DNA of 64,000 nt from Moorella sp. Hama-1 (GTDB taxonomy: Bacteria > Bacillota > DSM-521 > Neomoorellales > Neomoorellaceae): NCBI RefSeq assembly GCF_023734095.1, contig NZ_AP024620.1, forward strand, positions 182,501 to 246,500. The letters run 5' to 3'. The notes under the pieces are model-generated. The model made no database searches. It worked only from the letters and a program-made list of their open reading frames with translations, and was not told where the DNA came from. Position 1 is the first letter of the stretch; every line of letters starts with the position of its first letter. Both the position numbers and the translations under genes were made by a program. Below, piece after piece: positions 42,767-52,109 of this stretch.

Positions 42767-45454
42767 GTGCTGGGGATATTGCGTAATCTCCTTGATGATA
42801 ATGCCCGGGATATAAAGAAACTGAGCCGCCAGGTGGAAGCCATCAACGCCCTGGAACCGGAGGTCCAGGCCTTGAGGGACGGCGATCTCCAGGCTAAAAC
42901 AGCAGAGTTTCGCCGGCGCCTGGAAGACGGCGAAAACCTGGACGACCTGCTGCCGGAGGCCTTTGCCGTAGTCCGGGAGGCCTCCCAGCGGGTTCTGGGT
43001 ATGCGCCATTTTGATGTCCAGTTGATGGGCGGCATTGTTCTTCACCAGGGACGCATCGCCGAGATGAAGACCGGTGAAGGTAAAACCCTGGTGGCCACCC
43101 TGCCGGCCTATCTCAACGCCCTGACAGGTAAGGGCGTGCATATTGTTACCGTCAACGACTACCTGGCCCGGCGGGACAGCGAGTGGATGGGCCGTATCTA
43201 CCGCTTCCTGGGGCTGAGGGTCGGCCTCATCGTCCACGGCCTGGAAGCAGCGGAGCGGCGGGAGGCCTACAACGCCGATATAATCTACGGCACCAACAAC
43301 GAGTTCGGTTTCGACTATCTGCGGGATAACATGGCCCTGCACCCGGAGGAGATGGTCCAGCGGGAACTGAACTACGCTATCGTCGACGAAGTGGACAGTA
43401 TCCTCATCGACGAAGCCCGGACGCCGCTGATTATCTCCGGCATGGCCGAGAAGCCGACGGAGATGTATTATACCGTGGCCGGGATCATCCCGCGGCTGCA
43501 GCCCAACGTGGATTATAATGTCGATGAAAAGGCCAAGGTGGCGACCCTGACGGAAGCCGGGGTAGCTAAGGTGGAAAAGATGCTGGGGGTCGGCAACCTC
43601 TACGACGACGCCAACATGGAGCTGGCCCACCATGTCAACCAGGCCCTGAAGGCCCACACCCTGATGAAGCGCGATCGGGACTACGTAGTTAAGGACGGCC
43701 AGGTTATCATCGTTGACGAGTTTACCGGCCGCCTCATGTTCGGCCGCCGCTACAGCGAGGGGTTGCACCAGGCCATTGAGGCCAAGGAAGGTGTGAAGAT
43801 CGAGCGGGAGTCCCAGACCCTGGCCACCATTACCTTTCAGAATTACTTCCGGATGTATGCCAAGCTGGCTGGTATGACCGGTACGGCGGCCACCGAGGAA
43901 GAGGAATTCCGTAAGATCTATAACCTGGACGTGGTGGTCATCCCCACTAATATGCCCATGATCCGCAAGGACTACCCTGATGTCGTCTACCGGACGGAAA
44001 AGGGCAAATTCGAAGCGGTGGTAGAGGAGATCCGGGAGCGCCACGCCAAGGGCCAGCCCCTGCTGGTGGGTACCATCTCTATCGAGAAATCGGAACGCCT
44101 GAGCGAGATGCTAAAACGGCGAGGCATCCCCCACCAGGTTTTAAACGCCAAGTACCATGAAAAAGAAGCGGAGATTATCGCCCAGGCCGGCCGCCTGGGT
44201 ATGGTGACCATCGCCACCAACATGGCCGGCCGGGGCACGGATATCATCCTGGGGGGCAACCCCGAGGCCCTGGCCAAAGAGAAGATGCGCCACCAGGGTT
44301 ACAGCCCGGAGCTCATTGCTGCGGCTACGGCCCTCAAGAGCGATGATAGTGATCCGGGGGTCCTGGCCGCCCGCCAGGACTACCAGCAGTTCCTGGCCGA
44401 GGCCCGGCGGGAGACGGAAGAGGAACACCGCCGGGTGGTAGAACTGGGCGGGCTGCATATCATTGGCACCGAGCGTCACGAGAGCCGGCGCATCGACAAC
44501 CAGCTGCGCGGCCGGGCCGGCCGCCAGGGGGACCCGGGTTCCAGCCGCTTCTATGTCTCCCTGGAAGACGACCTGATGCGCCTCTTCGGCTCCGACAACT
44601 TGACGGGCCTCCTGGACCGCCTGGGGATGGACGACAGCACGCCCATTGACCATCCCCTGGTCTCCCGTTCCCTGGAGCAGGCCCAGAAGAAGGTCGAGGC
44701 CCATAACTTCGACATCCGCAAGCACGTCCTGGAATATGACGACGTCATGAACCAGCAGCGGGAGATTATCTACCGCCAGCGGCGGGAAGTCCTTACGGGG
44801 GCCGATATCCGGGCGACCATTGAGGATATGATCAACACCGTCGTTGACCAGACGGTGGACCGCTTTGCCGGGGAAAGCAAGTACCCCGAAGAGTGGGATC
44901 TGGCCGGCATGATCGATTACGCTGAGCAGCTCTTCCTGCCGGGCTGCGACCGGGAAGCCCTGGCCGCGGAGATTAAAGAACTGGAAAAGGAAGAGGTCTA
45001 CGGTTTCCTGCGGGAAAAGGCCCTGGAAGCCTACCAGCAGCGGGAAGAGGAACTGGGGGCCGAAGCCCTGCGGGAGATCGAGCGATTGATCCTGCTGCGG
45101 GTGGTGGACACCAAATGGATGGACCACCTGGACGCCATGGACCAGTTGCGCCAGGGCATTGGCCTCCGGGCCTACGGCCAGCAGGATCCCCTGGTAGCCT
45201 ATAAATTCGAGGCCTACCAGATGTTTAACGACATGATTGCCGCTATTCAGGAGGACGTTGTCCGCTATCTCTACCGGGTGAAGGTCGTCCAGCCGGAGAC
45301 CGAACGCCCCCGCCAGGTAGTGGAGAACCGTTACGCCGCCGAAACCGCCGGCCCCCGGCAGCCGGTGCACCGGGAACCCAAGGTGGGCCGCAATGACCCC
45401 TGCCCCTGTGGCAGCGGCAAAAAGTACAAGAAATGCTGCGGCGCCGGGAAGTAG
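42767..45454 (+). CDS. secA: Preprotein translocase ATPase SecA
   Basis: The 895-residue protein has Walker [10 protein letters not shown] (about 100), the [19 protein letters not shown] segment, a preprotein-crosslinking domain, and motif VI in [16 protein letters not shown]. The C-terminal zinc tail is [14 protein letters not shown]. SecA drives unfolded proteins through SecYEG. GTG 42767 has GGAGGGG 7 bases upstream. prfB follows 28 bp later, the usual secA-prfB order. Confidence 0.98.
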   Translation: MLGILRNLLDDNARDIKKLSRQVEAINALEPEVQALRDGDLQAKTAEFRRRLEDGENLDDLLPEAFAVVREASQRVLGMRHFDVQLMGGIVLHQGRIAEMKTGEGKTLVATLPAYLNALTGKGVHIVTVNDYLARRDSEWMGRIYRFLGLRVGLIVHGLEAAERREAYNADIIYGTNNEFGFDYLRDNMALHPEEMVQRELNYAIVDEVDSILIDEARTPLIISGMAEKPTEMYYTVAGIIPRLQPNVDYNVDEKAKVATLTEAGVAKVEKMLGVGNLYDDANMELAHHVNQALKAHTLMKRDRDYVVKDGQVIIVDEFTGRLMFGRRYSEGLHQAIEAKEGVKIERESQTLATITFQNYFRMYAKLAGMTGTAATEEEEFRKIYNLDVVVIPTNMPMIRKDYPDVVYRTEKGKFEAVVEEIRERHAKGQPLLVGTISIEKSERLSEMLKRRGIPHQVLNAKYHEKEAEIIAQAGRLGMVTIATNMAGRGTDIILGGNPEALAKEKMRHQGYSPELIAAATALKSDDSDPGVLAARQDYQQFLAEARRETEEEHRRVVELGGLHIIGTERHESRRIDNQLRGRAGRQGDPGSSRFYVSLEDDLMRLFGSDNLTGLLDRLGMDDSTPIDHPLVSRSLEQAQKKVEAHNFDIRKHVLEYDDVMNQQREIIYRQRREVLTGADIRATIEDMINTVVDQTVDRFAGESKYPEEWDLAGMIDYAEQLFLPGCDREALAAEIKELEKEEVYGFLREKALEAYQQREEELGAEALREIERLILLRVVDTKWMDHLDAMDQLRQGIGLRAYGQQDPLVAYKFEAYQMFNDMIAAIQEDVVRYLYRVKVVQPETERPRQVVENRYAAETAGPRQPVHREPKVGRNDPCPCGSGKKYKKCCGAGK

Positions 45455-45482
45455 ATAAACTTTCAAAGGAGTGAGCCAGGCC

Positions 45483-46587
45483 ATGCTACAGGACTATAAA
45501 GGCCGCCTAGAAGAACTGGACCGGCGGCTGCAAGAACTGAGGGTCTCCCTTTGACCTGGAAGCCGCAGGAGACGAGGTAGAACGCCTGGAAAAGGAGATG
45601 CTCGCCCCCGGTTTCTGGGAGGACCGGGCCCGGGCCGAGGCCGTCGGTAAACGCCTCACTTACCTGAAGGAGAAGCTGGCCCGCTACCGGGAGCTGGAAA
45701 AGGAATGCAGCGACGTCCAGGAGCTATGGCAACTCGCCCTGGCTGAGGAGGACGCCTCCCTGGAAGGGGAGATTGCCCGGGAGCTGGCGACTGCCGAGGG
45801 TAAAGTTGAGGAGCAGCTGCTGACAACCCTCTTAAACGGGCCCTACGATCGCCATAATGCCATTCTCTCCCTGCACCCCGGCGCCGGGGGTACGGAGTCC
45901 CAGGACTGGGCTGCCATGTTGCTGCGGATGTATAACCGCTGGTGCGAAGATCACAGCTACCAGGTCGAACTCCTGGACTACCTGGAGGGTGAGGAAGCGG
46001 GGCTCAAAAGCGTCACCATCCTGGTCAAAGGCGAGAATGCCTACGGTTACCTCCAGGCTGAGAAGGGGGTGCACCGCCTGGTGCGGATCTCCCCCTTTGA
46101 CGCCGCCGGCCGGCGTCATACCTCCTTTGCCTCGGTAGACGTCATCCCTGAGGTGGAGGCCGACGAGGAATTAGACATTAACCCTGATGACTTAAAGATC
46201 GACACCTTCCGCTCCCAGGGGGCCGGGGGGCAGCACGTCAATAAGACTGACTCGGCCGTAAGGATTACCCATTTGCCGACGGGTATTGTCGTCAGCTGCC
46301 AGAACGAGCGCTCCCAGCACGCCAACCGCCTGGCCGCCATGAAGATCCTCCAGGCCCGTTTGGCGGCCCTCAAACGCCAGGAGCAGGAGGCCGAACTGGC
46401 TCAGATCCGGGGCGAACAGCGGGAAATAGCCTGGGGCAGCCAGATCCGCTCCTACGTCTTCCACCCCTACACCCTGGTCAAGGATCACCGGACGGGGGTG
46501 GAAACGGGTAATATCCAGGCCGTCATGGACGGCCAGCTCGACCCCTTTATCCAGGCCTATTTACACTGGCAGCATAAGGCTGAATAA
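45483..46587 (+). CDS. prfB: Peptide chain release factor 2, with programmed +1 frameshift
   Basis: ATG 45483 opens a 23-codon frame that stops at TGA 45552-45554. A +1 shift on CTT (45549-45551) continues at GAC 45553 into the long frame, giving about 367 residues. This CTT-TGA-C site is the classic RF2 autoregulatory frameshift: low RF2 slows reading of UGA and favours shifting. RF2 marks are SPF in RISPFDAAGRRH (about 202) for UGA/UAA recognition and GGQ in QGAGGQHVNK (about 248) for hydrolysis. AAAGGAG precedes the start. Confidence 0.97.
45549..45554 (+). promoter_or_regulatory. RF2 programmed frameshift site CTTTGA
   Basis: The in-frame UGA follows a slippery CTT and is followed by C, a poor termination context. 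GAGGG about 5 bases upstream may act as the stimulating internal Shine-Dalgarno. Confidence 0.93.
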
Positions 46588-46640
46588 AGGGCTGGCGAGT
46601 ACAGGTGGAAGGCGACTTGGTTCGCGGCGCAGGGACATAT
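46588..46640 (+). repeat. Truncated family B end, copy B4
   Basis: Directly after the prfB stop, GGGCTGGCGAGTACAGGTGG and the next 25 bases match the left end of copy B3 (33821 onward), then similarity is lost. Only one terminal repeat remains. Confidence 0.7.
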
Positions 46641-46691
46641 CCCCACCAGAAGACATTATTTTTAATAGTTCCTATTCCCGGAGGTTTACTC

Positions 46692-46720
46692 TAAAGCCCG
46701 GCCAACGGCCGGGCTTTAAT
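46692..46720 (+). terminator. Intrinsic terminator after prfB
   Basis: AAAGCCCGGCC pairs with GGCCGGGCTTT around AAC, followed by AATCTT. Strong stem, short T-run. Confidence 0.75.
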
Positions 46721-46721
46721 C

Positions 46722-46750
46722 TTGACATTCAACCGGGTCTGGTATAGGAT
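46722..46750 (+). promoter_or_regulatory. Promoter of the radical SAM gene
   Basis: TTGACA (46722-46727), 17-bp spacer, TAGGAT (46745-46750). It lies directly behind the prfB terminator and about 89 bp before the chosen TTG start. Confidence 0.65.
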
Positions 46751-46838
46751 GGAATAAAGCCTTTTTGGTCTTTTGGGTATACCGGCAGTTTAATTGGGGA
46801 CAATAAAACAAACCCGACCAGGGAAGGAGAGGATCGCC

Positions 46839-48227
46839 TTGATTAACGCCCGTGCCCATCTTGAGCTGGCCAAAAAGTATGTCACGGAAAGGGTTCTCCA
46901 GGAAGCCTTCAACTACATGGAGAAAAACCCGGAGGAGAACTTCCCCCGCCTCCTTAACGCGGCCCGGCTGCTGGCCCGGGAGGAGGTCCACAAGCAACAG
47001 ATTGCCAAAGTGCTGGAGGCCTACCGCACCAACCCCAGTATCCATACTTATGTGAACCGCCTCTTCCAGATGCACCCCAATGTCAAACAGCGTTTGATCT
47101 ACAACTGGTTTGTCAACGCCATGCTCCTGGGGATCCCTCGCCAGCATCAGGTTTCCCTGGAAACAGGGGTGCATATTCCTAATTTCTTTCTCCTGGATCC
47201 CACCAGTGACTGCAACCTGCGCTGCCACGGCTGCTGGGCCGGGGAATACGCCCACCATGACAGCCTGGATCTGGACCTGGTAGACCGCCTCTGCCGGGAG
47301 GCTAAAGCAGTCGGTATCTACTGGCTGGCTATGTCCGGGGGCGAGCCCTTCCGCTGGCCCTACCTTTTTGAACTGGCCGAACGTCACCCGGATATGGCCT
47401 TTATGCTCTATACCAACGGCACCCTAATTGATGATGCTGTAGCCGATCGCCTGCTGGAGGTAGGGAATATTACGCCGGCTATCAGCCTGGAGGGTTGGCG
47501 GGAGCGCACCGACGCCCGCCGGGGCCGGGGTGTCTTTGACCGGGTAATGGCGGCTATGGACCGGCTGCGGGAGCGGGGCCTGGTCTTCGGAATCTCCATT
47601 ACCATTACCAGGGAGAACGCTGCGGAGATCACCAGCGACGAGTTCATCGATTTCCTGGTGGAGAAGGGCGTTGTCTACGGTTGGAGCTTCCATTATATCC
47701 CCATCGGCCGGGAGCCGAATCCCGATTTAATGGTTACCCCTGAGCAACGGGCCTACCTGGCCGAGCGCATCCCTTACATTCGTAACCATAAGGGCCTGCA
47801 GATCGCCGATTTCTGGAACGACGGGGAGCTGACCCTGGGCTGCATCGCCGGCGGCCGTCGTTACTTCCACATCACCGCCAGCGGGGCAGTTGAGCCCTGC
47901 GCCTTTATCCACTTCTCGACGGATAATATCAAAGAGAAAAGCCTGATGGAGGTTCTCCAATCGCCCCTTTTCCGGGCCTACCAGCGGCGCCAGCCCTTCA
48001 GTGAAAACCTGCTGCGGCCCTGTCCCCTGATCGACGTGCCCGAAGGCCTGCGGCAGATCGTGGCTGAGACCGGGGCCCGGCCCACCCACCCGGGGGCGGA
48101 AACAGCCCTGGGTGGTTCCATTGGCGCCTATCTGGACGCCCATGCCGTTCGCTGGGCCCGGATGGCTGACAGGATCTGGCAGGAGCGCCACCCGGCACCG
48201 GAAAAGGAATTGACAGCAGGCAAGTAA
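46839..48227 (+). CDS. Radical SAM protein with SPASM-like C terminus
   Basis: The 462-residue protein has a helical N-terminal extension (1-110), then a radical SAM core with TSDCNLRCHGCWAG (Cys about 125, 129, 132 for the 4Fe-4S cluster), SGGEPF and TNGTLID. Later cysteines at GCIAGGRRYFHITASGAVEPC and RPCPLID suggest a second, auxiliary cluster. The substrate is unknown; the class includes peptide-modifying and HpnH-like enzymes. TTG 46839 was chosen for GGAAGGAGAGG upstream; an earlier TTG at 46794 has no such site. A regulator gene follows. Confidence 0.85.
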   Translation: MINARAHLELAKKYVTERVLQEAFNYMEKNPEENFPRLLNAARLLAREEVHKQQIAKVLEAYRTNPSIHTYVNRLFQMHPNVKQRLIYNWFVNAMLLGIPRQHQVSLETGVHIPNFFLLDPTSDCNLRCHGCWAGEYAHHDSLDLDLVDRLCREAKAVGIYWLAMSGGEPFRWPYLFELAERHPDMAFMLYTNGTLIDDAVADRLLEVGNITPAISLEGWRERTDARRGRGVFDRVMAAMDRLRERGLVFGISITITRENAAEITSDEFIDFLVEKGVVYGWSFHYIPIGREPNPDLMVTPEQRAYLAERIPYIRNHKGLQIADFWNDGELTLGCIAGGRRYFHITASGAVEPCAFIHFSTDNIKEKSLMEVLQSPLFRAYQRRQPFSENLLRPCPLIDVPEGLRQIVAETGARPTHPGAETALGGSIGAYLDAHAVRWARMADRIWQERHPAPEKELTAGK

Positions 48228-48269
48228 GGGTATATGCTGAAAGCATCACCTTTGGGGAGAGGGAGGCTT

Positions 48270-48962
48270 ATGCTCACCGGGCGGCGGCGTCAATTTCTGG
48301 ATAAAATCAGGAAGCTTTACCGGGAAACAGGGGCTCCCGTCCACTATATTACCGTAGCCGAAGGGCTGCAGGTCAGCAAGTGGACGGCGTACGACGTGTT
48401 GCTGGAACTGGAGAAAGAGGGGTTCCTGGAGCGGCAGTATATAGTTAACAGTAACGAGAAATCCCCGGGACGCTCCATGGTAATGTTTGTACCTGTAACG
48501 GCAGCACCCGACGCTGGGGGCAACGGGGGTAGTCCCCCTGCCTTTAGCCTGGACTGGCAGCAGGCCCGGACCAGATTGCTGGATGCATTGAGCAACCTTT
48601 TACCCCGGGAGGCGGGACGGGTCGCCGGGGAGTTGCTGCAGGAAATGTCGAAAAAAAACCATCCGGTGATCACCAGCGCTTACACCCTGACCATCCTGCT
48701 GGTCTATCTGAAGTCCCTGGGGAAGAGAGCCCTGCAGGTGGTACGTAATGCCCTGCAGAAAGCTCCCCGCCCGGAGGCCGGCCTCTTCCTGGCTACCGGC
48801 ACCGGCTTGGGCCTGGCGGTCAATATGCTCTCCCAGAACCCCCTGGCCGGGCAGCTGGCCGGGTATTTAAACCGCCTGCAGGAGCAGATCGGGAAGTTGA
48901 GCGGCGGAGAACATAAGCTCCTGGCGGATTTTTTGCACGAAGCCCTGGAACGGGCCATCTAA
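48270..48962 (+). CDS. Winged-helix DNA-binding regulator-like protein
   Basis: The 230-residue protein has an N-terminal helix-turn-helix (RQFLDKIRKLYRETGAPVHY; VSKWTAYDVLLELEKEGFLE), as in LexA/MarR-type winged helices. A helical C-terminal region with GLFLATGTGLGLAVNML follows. The effector is unknown. ATG 48270 follows GGGAGGCTT. It lies 43 bp after the radical SAM gene, so it probably controls or is co-expressed with it. Confidence 0.72.
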   Translation: MLTGRRRQFLDKIRKLYRETGAPVHYITVAEGLQVSKWTAYDVLLELEKEGFLERQYIVNSNEKSPGRSMVMFVPVTAAPDAGGNGGSPPAFSLDWQQARTRLLDALSNLLPREAGRVAGELLQEMSKKNHPVITSAYTLTILLVYLKSLGKRALQVVRNALQKAPRPEAGLFLATGTGLGLAVNMLSQNPLAGQLAGYLNRLQEQIGKLSGGEHKLLADFLHEALERAI

Positions 48963-48971
48963 AGATATTCT

Positions 48972-49008
48972 TAAGCCCGGTGCTTTCTGGAAGCCCGGGC
49001 TTTTTTAC
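48972..49008 (+). terminator. Intrinsic terminator
   Basis: AAGCCCGG and CCGGGCTT pair across a loop of about 14 nt, followed by TTTTA. It ends the radical SAM/regulator unit just before the UbiB-like gene. Confidence 0.75.
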
Positions 49009-49024
49009 CAGGGAGGGCCGATGG

Positions 49025-50689
49025 ATGTCCCTGCGGCGCCGTTATATCCATTTTAACCGTTACCGCCAGGTGGTTAATGTTCTGGCCCGCTACGGTTTTG
49101 GTTACTTCCTCGATCAGGTCGGGTTGGGCAACCTGATCCTGCGGCGAACGCGGGAAGAGGCCCCCCTGTCCCTGGGCCAGCGCCTGCGCCTGGCCCTGGA
49201 AGAATTGGGATCTACCTTTATTAAACTGGGCCAGCTTTTGAGCACCCGGCCGGATTTGCTGCCGGCGGATATTGTCGCCGAACTGGCCCGCCTCCAGGAC
49301 CGGGTACCCCCCTTCCCCTTCCCCCAGGTCCGCCAGGCAGTAGAGGAAGAACTGGGCCAGCCCCTGGAGGAGCTCTTTACTACCTTTACGCCCGAACCCC
49401 TGGCCGTGGCCTCCATCGGCCAGGTCCACCGGGCGACCCTGCCCGACGGCAGCCAGGTAATCGTCAAGGTCCAGCGGCCCGGCATCGCCAAACAGGTCCG
49501 GATCGACCTGGAGATCCTCTTCGATCTGGCCCGCCTGGCCCAGCGCCATACCCCTTACGGCCAGATCTATGATTTCAAGCAGATGGCCGCCGAGTTCGCC
49601 TGGGCCATGACGGCCGAGCTGGATTACACCCAGGAGGGCCGCAATGCCGATCGCTTCCGGGAGAACTTCGCCAATGATGCCAGCGTCTATTTCCCGGCCG
49701 TTTACTGGGACTATACCACCGAACGGGTCCTGACCCAGGAGTACGTCGAAGCTGTAAAGCTTAACGACCTGGCGGAGATCGATCGCCAGGGTTATAACCG
49801 CCGCCGGATAGCCGTTAGCCTCGCCCGGGCCGTCTACCGGCAAGTGCTGGTGGACGGTTTTTTCCATGGCGACCCCCATCCGGGCAACCTGGCCGTTTTG
49901 CCCGGGGAGGTCATTGTCTTTATGGATTTCGGCCTGGTCGGCACCCTGGGGGAGGAGATGCAGGAAAAGTTCGTCACCCTGATTCTGGCCATTATCCGGC
50001 GGCGCAGCCAGGACGTCCTGCGGGCCATCACGGCTATGGGCGTGGTGCCCGCCGAAGCGGATCGGGGAGCCCTGCGGCGGGAGATTGAGGACCTGCGGGA
50101 TAAATACTACCACCTCTCCTTCCGCCAGATCAGCCTGGGCCAGGCCATTGAGGAGCTTCTCCAGCTGGCCTTCAGGTACCGCCTGCACCTGCCCCCGGAG
50201 CTGACCCTCTTGGGGAAGACCATGCTCACCCTGGAGGGCCTGGTCCGGGAGTTGGACCCGGAGCTCGAACTGGCCGAACTGGCCGAACCCTACGGCCGGG
50301 AATTGTTGCGGCGCCGCTTCAGCGCCCGCTCCCTGGGACGGGAGCTGGTGGAAAACCTGACCTTCAGCTGGGAAACCCTGCAAAGCCTGCCCCGGCAGCT
50401 CCGGCACCTCATGGACGTGGCGGAAAGGGGCGAGCTGACCCTGCGGGTTGAACCGTTGAAACTGCGGGGCCTAATACGTCAACTCGACCGGATCAGCAAC
50501 AAACTGACCATGAGCGTGGTCCTGCTGGCCTTCAGCATCATCATGGCCAGCCTGATTATCAGCACGGCCCTGGGAGCGCCGGCCAACAGCCTCTTCTTCC
50601 GCCTGCCGACCCTGGAGATCGGTTTCGGCGCCGCCGGCCTCATGCTTTTATGGTTGCTGGTGACCATCTGGCGGAGTGACCGCGATTAA
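49025..50689 (+). CDS. ABC1/AarF/UbiB-family atypical kinase
   Basis: The 554-residue protein has the KxGQ motif (FIKLGQLLSTRPDLLP), the A-rich loop PLAVASIGQVHRA in place of a P-loop, Lys in VIVKVQRPG, the catalytic-loop motif FFHGDPHPGNL and metal-binding DFGLVG. Two C-terminal membrane helices end the protein (LLAFSIIMASLIIS; LMLLWLLVTIW). Family members support quinone synthesis or lipid handling through an ATPase activity. In an organism with menaquinone-type chemistry this may be lipid-related, which is inference. ATG 49025 follows GGGAGGG. Confidence 0.9.
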   Translation: MSLRRRYIHFNRYRQVVNVLARYGFGYFLDQVGLGNLILRRTREEAPLSLGQRLRLALEELGSTFIKLGQLLSTRPDLLPADIVAELARLQDRVPPFPFPQVRQAVEEELGQPLEELFTTFTPEPLAVASIGQVHRATLPDGSQVIVKVQRPGIAKQVRIDLEILFDLARLAQRHTPYGQIYDFKQMAAEFAWAMTAELDYTQEGRNADRFRENFANDASVYFPAVYWDYTTERVLTQEYVEAVKLNDLAEIDRQGYNRRRIAVSLARAVYRQVLVDGFFHGDPHPGNLAVLPGEVIVFMDFGLVGTLGEEMQEKFVTLILAIIRRRSQDVLRAITAMGVVPAEADRGALRREIEDLRDKYYHLSFRQISLGQAIEELLQLAFRYRLHLPPELTLLGKTMLTLEGLVRELDPELELAELAEPYGRELLRRRFSARSLGRELVENLTFSWETLQSLPRQLRHLMDVAERGELTLRVEPLKLRGLIRQLDRISNKLTMSVVLLAFSIIMASLIISTALGAPANSLFFRLPTLEIGFGAAGLMLLWLLVTIWRSDRD

Positions 50690-50774
50690 ATAACCATCCC
50701 GGCCATTGGGGAACCGCCCCTTGAATAATCTTTCCGGTCCAGGCGAAGAATGAGGATTAAAGCGGGGGATGCAA

Positions 50775-51035
50775 ATGCCTTACCGGATAACCAATGCTTG
50801 TATAGCTTGTGGCGACTGCACGGTGGTCTGCCCGCAAAAGGTTATTATTGAGGACGGGGCGACGTATAACACCCTGGGGGATATCAACGCTACCACGGAT
50901 GTAGTCCGGGATGGAGCCATGGACGAACCACCAGAAAAATTGGCGGCCTTTTACCGCATTACAGCCGGTTGCAACAACTGCGGCCGTTGCCGGGAGGTCT
51001 GCCCGGCCGGGGCCATTGTTTGGGAGGATCAGTAG
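50775..51035 (+). CDS. 2[4Fe-4S] ferredoxin
   Basis: The 86-residue protein has two cluster motifs, CIACGDCTVVCP (first Cys at 9) and CNNCGRCREVCP near the C terminus. They are separated by an unusually long insert of about 43 residues. It carries low-potential electrons in anaerobic metabolism. ATG 50775 was preferred over 50769 because GGGGG then lies about 6 bases ahead. An inverted repeat at 51073-51096 follows. Confidence 0.9.
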   Translation: MPYRITNACIACGDCTVVCPQKVIIEDGATYNTLGDINATTDVVRDGAMDEPPEKLAAFYRITAGCNNCGRCREVCPAGAIVWEDQ

Positions 51036-51072
51036 CCGGGTTAGAAAAAATCGGGCCGGGATTCGCTCTTCC

Positions 51073-51096
51073 GGCAGGAAAAAAGTTTTTCCTGTC
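51073..51096. terminator. Hairpin after the ferredoxin gene
   Basis: GGCAGGAAAA and TTTTCCTGTC form a stem (one G-T pair) with a short loop. The A/T-rich inner part is unlike a normal terminator, so it is offered only as a possible processing or termination hairpin. Confidence 0.4.
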
Positions 51097-51125
51097 GAAA
51101 AGGAACTTAGTTCCAGGGGGTAGGT

Positions 51126-51977
51126 GTGGTGCAGCGCAAGGCATGGGCGGACTACCTGGGGATTACGGCCGGTACCCTGATGACTGCCCTGGGTCTGGTT
51201 CTCTTCCTGGTACCCAACAGGATCGCCGCCGGGGGCGTCAGCGGCCTGGCCACGGTCCTGCATTACTTGCTGGGATGGCCGGTAGGCTTGACCATGCTGG
51301 CCCTGAACATACCCCTCTTCCTGGCCGGGCTTAAAGTCCTGGGCCTGGAGTTCGGCTTTAAAACCCTCTACGGTACGATTATTCTTTCCTTCTTTACCGA
51401 TACCCTGGCCCTCTGGCTGCACGCGCCCACCAGCAACACCCTTTTAGCCTCCCTTTATGGTGGCCTTTTAAGCGGGGTGGGTATGGGGATTGTTTTTCGC
51501 TCCGGGGGCAGTACCGGGGGTACTGACCTGGCGGCCCTCCTCTTCCGGCACTACCTGCACATCAGCGCCGGGGTAGGTTTATTGATGGTCGACGCCCTGG
51601 TAATTACCCTGGCCGGCCTGGCCTTTAACGTGGAACTCGCCCTTTACGCCCTGGTGGCCCTTTTTCTTACCAGCCGCGCTATCGACGCCATCCAGGAGGG
51701 CGGGGGTTACGCCCGGGCCGCTCTGATAATTTCTGATAAAGCAGAAGAGATCGCCCGGCAGGTTATGCAGGAGCTGGACCGCGGGGCAACGGGGCTGGCC
51801 GGCCGCGGCCTGTATACCCGCCAGGAACGGGAAGTGCTGCTGGTGGTGGTCCAGCGGGCCGAGGTCAGCCGCCTGAAGAACCTGGTGGCCGCCCTCGACC
51901 CGGGGGCCTTTGTCATCGTCAGCAATGTCCACGAAGTCCTGGGCGAAGGCTTTCGCCGCTGGCGGGCGGAGGGCTGA
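51126..51977 (+). CDS. YitT-family membrane protein (DUF2179)
   Basis: The 283-residue protein has five membrane segments within 1-185 (LGITAGTLMTALGLVLFLVP; GGVSGLATVLHYLLG; VFRSGGSTGGTDLAALL) and a C-terminal cytoplasmic DUF2179 domain (AALIISDKAEEIARQVMQEL; PGAFVIVSNVHEVLGEGF). The family is widespread in Firmicutes with no settled function. GTG 51126 or 51129 are both possible behind the GGGGGTAGG tract. Confidence 0.9.
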   Translation: MVQRKAWADYLGITAGTLMTALGLVLFLVPNRIAAGGVSGLATVLHYLLGWPVGLTMLALNIPLFLAGLKVLGLEFGFKTLYGTIILSFFTDTLALWLHAPTSNTLLASLYGGLLSGVGMGIVFRSGGSTGGTDLAALLFRHYLHISAGVGLLMVDALVITLAGLAFNVELALYALVALFLTSRAIDAIQEGGGYARAALIISDKAEEIARQVMQELDRGATGLAGRGLYTRQEREVLLVVVQRAEVSRLKNLVAALDPGAFVIVSNVHEVLGEGFRRWRAEG

Positions 51978-52105
51978 CGCCCCCGCAACGAAGGATAAAA
52001 ATGCAGGTGAAGGCAGGGGCTGGATCCTGTACCGCCAGCCCAGCAGCAATGCCTATAAGTTAGGCACCATTTTTAGTAGCAGTCTATCTTCAGGGAGGCG
52101 TACAA
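51978..52105 (+). repeat. Family C element with residual family B end
   Basis: It begins right at the yitT stop (GACGCCCCCGCAACGAAGG), contains AAAAATGCAGGTGAAGGCAG, a scar GGCTGG-ATCC-TGTACCGCCAGCC where most of a B element seems lost, then CCATTTTTAGTAGCAGTCTA and CAGGGAGG. That last motif is the Shine-Dalgarno of the transketolase N subunit. Confidence 0.7.
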
Positions 52106-52109
52106 ATCC

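Noticed and set aside
42701-45484. Two long minus-strand open frames (447 codons each) opposite secA
   Set aside because: They are shadows of a GC-rich gene with strong third-position bias; they lack starts with Shine-Dalgarno and any known domain. Similar long shadows lie opposite thiI (15658-16560) and the UbiB-like gene (48971-50407).
45483-45554. prfB as a pseudogene because of an early TGA
   Set aside because: The stop is in the known RF2 programmed frameshift context and the rest of the gene is intact.
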